Source: an uncultured bacterium (lineage in GTDB: Bacteria > Bacteroidota > Bacteroidia > Chitinophagales > CAIOSU01). From it: DNA of 9,633 nt. Below, in pieces: positions 6,562-9,633 of the stretch. The position numbers and the translations under genes were made by a program. A model generated the notes under the pieces. That model did not search any database. It had not been told where the DNA came from and worked only from the letters and a program-made list of their open reading frames with translations. Location of the stretch: NCBI GenBank assembly GCA_903861055.1, contig CAIOSU010000406.1:1-9633 (forward strand), given 5' to 3'. Within the stretch, counting starts at the first letter, position 1. Each line of letters starts with the position of its first letter.

Positions 6562-7605
6562 CTACCGATAAAAGTAAAACCCGCCAGTAATAATTCCTCC
6601 TTTTAGTTGCTTTACTTCTGCTAGGGTACTCAAATCAAAGACATATACATCGCTGCGCTGATTGAAGTCCAGCGCATCGGAGGCATATAGCGTTCCGTTA
6701 TCGGGCGAAATGCCGATGGCGTAGTAGTTTCGGGTGCCTTTGGCAATAATAGGTGCCGCGGTTAGGTTGGTAGCAGTGCTGGCTAGTTTGTAAATGCCGC
6801 TGGTGTTTAAGTAGTACAAGTTGGTTCCATTCTGGTCAGCAATCAAATGGTTCGGCGATTCATTGAGTGGGAAGTTGAGTGTAAGTTCTACCGCGCTATT
6901 GGTGGGGTTAATGCGGGTAAGTGCTGCCGCATCGGTGCCATCCTTTTGGCCCAATACCCATACTTGCCCTTGGGCATCCAATACCATTTCCATTGGGTGG
7001 CCAGCTACAATAACATGGCTTACCTTGGCATCGGTGGTTGGGTCAATCACTTCCACGCGCATACTATCGTAGTTGGCCACAAAAGCTAGTCCATTTGCTA
7101 GGACCATTTGTTCTGTCCAGCCGGGTAAGGCTATAGTGCCAGTTATAGTATTGTTGTTTGTATTGATGATGCTTAACTTATCGCCGTAAATATCGCTTAC
7201 ATATGCGCGACCATTGCCCAAAGGCAGTACATAGCGCGGAGAAGTAAGGCTAGTGATGGTAGCCACGTTCTTAAAATCGAGCAAATCAACCACCTCTATT
7301 TTATTGGAGTTGTTTACCACCACATAACCATACTCGCCAATACTCACCATGCTTTGCGCCACATCGCCCAGCGGGCGGCTGTTTTGCGTTTGGTAAATGT
7401 CTTCGTAAAAGCTTTCGTTTGGCGGGTTGTAGTAACTGATGGATGCATTGCCATAGGTATAGTTGCCCTCATTAATAAACATGACCGCGCCACTAGTAAT
7501 GGGTAGGTCCGTAATTTCTTGGGTTGGTTGGGTTTTATCGCAAGAAGTGAGAAATATGAGCGAAAATGCGAGAAAAATAAGAAGTAAATAGTTGACAGTT
7601 TGCAT
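6562..7605 (-). CDS. YncE/DUF5074-type beta-propeller lipoprotein, BtuG-like
   Basis: This is a predicted outer-membrane lipoprotein, probably surface exposed, that helps the adjacent TonB-dependent receptor capture its ligand. From the ATG at 7605 it has 347 residues: a hydrophobic signal peptide (about 6-19), lipobox LTSC with lipidated C22, then a string of about six to seven propeller blades. Recurrent blade motifs include GYVVVNNSNKIEVVD, GRAYVSDIYGDKLSIIN, GLAFVANYDSMRVEVID and DVYVFDLST. These match the YncE/DUF5074 family. BtuG of Bacteroides, a very tight vitamin B12 binder encoded beside BtuB, has this architecture, so B12 is the leading candidate ligand by analogy. The same frame stays open upstream to an ATG at 7833, but those 76 residues derive from intergenic repeats and would bury the signal peptide, so I reject that start. 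It lies 283 bases downstream of the receptor gene. Confidence 0.85.
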   Translation of the reverse strand: MQTVNYLLLIFLAFSLIFLTSCDKTQPTQEITDLPITSGAVMFINEGNYTYGNASISYYNPPNESFYEDIYQTQNSRPLGDVAQSMVSIGEYGYVVVNNSNKIEVVDLLDFKNVATITSLTSPRYVLPLGNGRAYVSDIYGDKLSIINTNNNTITGTIALPGWTEQMVLANGLAFVANYDSMRVEVIDPTTDAKVSHVIVAGHPMEMVLDAQGQVWVLGQKDGTDAAALTRINPTNSAVELTLNFPLNESPNHLIADQNGTNLYYLNTSGIYKLASTATNLTAAPIIAKGTRNYYAIGISPDNGTLYASDALDFNQRSDVYVFDLSTLAEVKQLKGGIITGGFYFYR

Positions 7606-7833
7606 GTCATCCTGAGCATGTCGAAGGGTGCGCGCGTTTGCCGTCCCATCGCAGCTTTTCGCGGAGATGGGAGCAGTTGAGGCGGAGAACAAACTTGAAT
7701 CTCCTGCAATTATCCCCTCGTTGTAAGTGTCCGTAGCACTTGCGTAGGTATATACTCGGTCAAACACCCCCCTCCCAACCTCCCCCCGAAAAAGGGGGAG
7801 GAGCCTTACATATTTTGTGAAATTGTTTCCCAT
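7606..7833 (-). repeat. Repeat-derived leader between receptor and lipoprotein genes
   Basis: This stretch holds pieces that look like dispersed intergenic repeats rather than gene sequence. CATCCTGAGCATGTCGAAGG (7609-7628) resembles a motif that I recall from many environmental bacteria. An inverted pair TCCCATC/GATGGGA lies at 7644-7650 and 7666-7672. A G/C-rich hairpin has arms CCTCCCCC (7779-7786) and GGGGGAGG (7794-7801). The minus strand happens to be open throughout in the lipoprotein's frame. No TAnnTTTG element is visible on the minus strand, so the lipoprotein is probably cotranscribed with the receptor. Confidence 0.55.
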
Positions 7834-7859
7834 TTTTCTAAATCATTATTATTTACCTA

Positions 7860-7883
7860 AACTCGCAACCCGTAACCCGTAAC
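7860..7883 (-). repeat. GTTnCGR heptamer array, inverted copy
   Basis: On the minus strand the units are GTTACGG, GTTACGG and GTTGCGA plus a final GTT, in the same 7-base period as the array at 6426-6456. It starts 5 bases after the stop codon of the receptor gene, just as the other copy starts just after the exporter stop. Confidence 0.7.
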
Positions 7884-7888
7884 TATTT

Positions 7889-9633
7889 CTACTTTGTAAC
7901 AAATTCATACCGCACCCCACCGCTAAAGCTCCTACCTGGCATAGGGCGCCAAGCAATGTTCTGGTACTCGGCGTTCCAAAGGTTTTCGGCGGCTACGTAC
8001 AAACTTAATCCTTTTAGCTTCTTCCCGAAATCTTTGCCGATGCGCAAATCACCAGTAGTGAAAGCGGGTAACGATTGACCATTGTCGCTGGTGATGTAGC
8101 GCATGCCGCATAGGTGCAGACGGTATTGCAGGTAGTATCCCTTGTAACCCACCATGCCCGAAATGTTACCCAAATGCTGCGGGGTGTATATCAATAGTTT
8201 GCCCTCACTGCTGCCAATAGCACCTCCACTGGTTTCGTTGCTAGCTTTATTGAAGTGGTAATTGGCCGTAAAGCGATAGGTCCAGTTGTTCTTTTTGCCA
8301 TCTACTTTTATCAAAGCCTCTACGCCGCGAGATTTTACGCGTTTCACGTTCTCGGGTGTCCAAATGCCGGTACTGCTCTCGGGCAGCCACAGTATCCAGT
8401 TCTGCACATCTAAGTAATAGGCATTAATGCTGGTTTCGAGCCTAAAGCCTTTCTCAAAGCTTTTATCATAACCCACTTTGCCCTCGGTGCCCCAGCCCTT
8501 TTCCTGCTGCAAATCGGGGTTGCCACCCACGCTCCAGTAGCGGTCGTTTAGGGTGGGGTAGCGGTAGTTGCGGAAGATGTTGGTGGAGATATAAAAATCT
8601 GGCTTTTTAAGCGGGGCGTAACGAACGGTAAATGAAGGTAAAAAAGGGGATAACAGATTGTAGACAAGTTCTTGACGCAGAATTAGACTAACATTCCATT
8701 TATTATCCTTACTCTGATAAAAAGAGCTGCCGATGAAACCAGAAATAGGTTGGTATTTCATACCATCAAAATTATCAGTGACAGCCCAAAGACTTGTATG
8801 TTCCAGTTTTGCTTGAAATTGAATGTTTTGCTTGGATAAGAAGTAGCCATATCGAAGCAGCCCCATTGCTGCATGGGTCTGACTTCTAGAGTCTATTTTG
8901 GGCAGTTTTGATTGGTAATTGATTTCATCAAATTTATAAGAGCTTTCAAAATGCAGAAGTTGGCTGCTCGGTTTAATTAGATTTTTTGTTTCAAGTTTAA
9001 TCAAGCCAAGCCAATCCGATTGGTTTTGAAAACTATTCGCACTCAGCATTGTGGGCGGAATCTGGCGATCTGTTTTAGATACAAAAGACATTATGTTGAA
9101 ATGCTTGTGGTATAGCTCAGCAATTGCAGCGTACTGTACAAAGTTGGCATATTGTTGCTTTTGAATAGGTTCGCCAAATACCGTAGTATTCTTAAAATCA
9201 AAATCATTTCTAGCTCTTCTGTACAGAAACCCAACTTTACCAGTAAGCTTGCCCGTGCTTACACTCAGTTTTAACGCAGTATTATGCGTTCCGAAACTTC
9301 CCACCTCATACCAAGCTAAGCCCGATAATCCTTTCGGAAGGATTTTTGGGGTGCTTCCCACATTAACCGCTCCACCAAAACTGCCACTGCCAGCTTGTAT
9401 TGTATTGCCGCCAAAAGACACTGATGCTCCATCAAAAACACCCATGGGCAGATTCGTTAAGTCAATAGTACCGTTCATGCCCGAGTTGATGGGTATTCCA
9501 TTCCAAAAAACCTTTGTTTGCGATGCTCCCATACCCCTAAAACCAGTAGTAGCAAGTGCTCCAGGCCCATACGATTTGATATATACTCCCGTGTTTTCTT
9601 GGAGTAAATTTCCTAATGAACTGGATTGATAGT
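7889..9633 (-). CDS. TonB-dependent outer-membrane receptor, BtuB-like (5' end missing)
   Basis: The reading frame stays open to the right edge, so the signal peptide, TonB box and the start of the plug are missing; 580 residues are visible. Just inside the edge is plug-domain sequence (SLGNLLQENTGVYIKSYGPG, then TTGFRGMGASQTKVFWNG, then IDLTNLPM), matching the conserved plug of TonB-dependent receptors; the SYGPG...FRG...WNG pattern is one I associate with BtuB-type receptors of Bacteroidota. The rest is the beta-barrel, rich in alternating aromatic strands, and ends with a normal closing strand (GRSFSGGVRYEF). It would import a ligand, probably a corrinoid, across the outer membrane with energy from TonB-ExbBD. 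The pairing with the propeller lipoprotein downstream supports this. An ATG at 9532 lies inside the plug and is not the start. Receptor class is firm; B12 as ligand is inference. Confidence 0.9.
   Translation of the reverse strand, partial: YQSSSLGNLLQENTGVYIKSYGPGALATTGFRGMGASQTKVFWNGIPINSGMNGTIDLTNLPMGVFDGASVSFGGNTIQAGSGSFGGAVNVGSTPKILPKGLSGLAWYEVGSFGTHNTALKLSVSTGKLTGKVGFLYRRARNDFDFKNTTVFGEPIQKQQYANFVQYAAIAELYHKHFNIMSFVSKTDRQIPPTMLSANSFQNQSDWLGLIKLETKNLIKPSSQLLHFESSYKFDEINYQSKLPKIDSRSQTHAAMGLLRYGYFLSKQNIQFQAKLEHTSLWAVTDNFDGMKYQPISGFIGSSFYQSKDNKWNVSLILRQELVYNLLSPFLPSFTVRYAPLKKPDFYISTNIFRNYRYPTLNDRYWSVGGNPDLQQEKGWGTEGKVGYDKSFEKGFRLETSINAYYLDVQNWILWLPESSTGIWTPENVKRVKSRGVEALIKVDGKKNNWTYRFTANYHFNKASNETSGGAIGSSEGKLLIYTPQHLGNISGMVGYKGYYLQYRLHLCGMRYITSDNGQSLPAFTTGDLRIGKDFGKKLKGLSLYVAAENLWNAEYQNIAWRPMPGRSFSGGVRYEFVTK

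Noticed and set aside
7606..7833. ATG at 7833 as the start of the propeller lipoprotein
   Set aside because: It would place 76 repeat-derived residues before the signal peptide and the LTSC lipobox. The ATG at 7605 gives a normal lipoprotein N-terminus.
7889..9532. ATG at 9532 as the start of the TonB-dependent receptor
   Set aside because: The same frame continues to the window edge with conserved plug sequence (SYGPG, TTGFRG), so this methionine is internal.
9249..9629. Plus-strand open frame opposite the receptor plug
   Set aside because: It is antisense to a conserved plug domain and has no recognisable domain of its own.

Overview
The window reads as ordinary chromosomal DNA of a member of the Bacteroidota, probably an environmental lineage. 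Three things support this. The best promoter candidates match the Bacteroidota sigma pattern (TTTG, 19 nt, TAnnTTTG). The rbfA gene sits directly upstream of a LolC/LolE-type permease. A TonB-dependent receptor is paired with a YncE/DUF5074-type surface lipoprotein. No tRNA, rRNA, CRISPR array, transposase or phage gene is visible.

Layout. Positions 126-869 (+) encode a class I SAM-dependent methyltransferase. Positions 981-2081 (+) encode a cytoplasmic-looking protein of unknown function, built almost wholly from a strict 25-residue tandem repeat. Positions 2151-2594 (-) encode a stand-alone CheY/Rcp1-like response regulator with its own recognisable promoter and intrinsic terminator. Positions 2787-4025 and 4038-4451 (both -) form a tight pair: rbfA, then a lipoprotein-release-type ABC permease. 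Positions 4570-6420 (+) encode a complete MsbA-like ABC exporter with fused membrane and ATPase domains. Positions 6562-7605 (-) encode a predicted lipoprotein with a beta-propeller fold, and 7889-9633 (-) the C-terminal 580 residues of a BtuB-like TonB-dependent receptor that runs off the right edge.

How the genes fit together. The receptor and the propeller lipoprotein lie in the same direction and resemble the BtuB-BtuG vitamin B12 capture pair of gut Bacteroides. B12 is the best guess for the substrate but is not shown by this window, because the region where a cobalamin riboswitch would lie is off the right edge. The permease and the ABC exporter both concern the cell envelope (lipoprotein or lipid traffic). 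The methyltransferase, the 25-residue-repeat protein and the response regulator have no evident functional link to the rest.

Intergenic DNA. The gaps around the lipoprotein gene are rich in small repeats: a heptamer array (GTTnCGR) on both sides in inverted orientation, two hairpins at 6479-6530, and a repeat-derived 5' leader at 7606-7833 that happens to be open in the lipoprotein's frame. The remaining gaps are each under 200 bases and hold only promoters, a terminator or nothing recognisable. The least explained item in the window is the 25-residue-repeat protein. I see no defence system or other multi-gene novelty.
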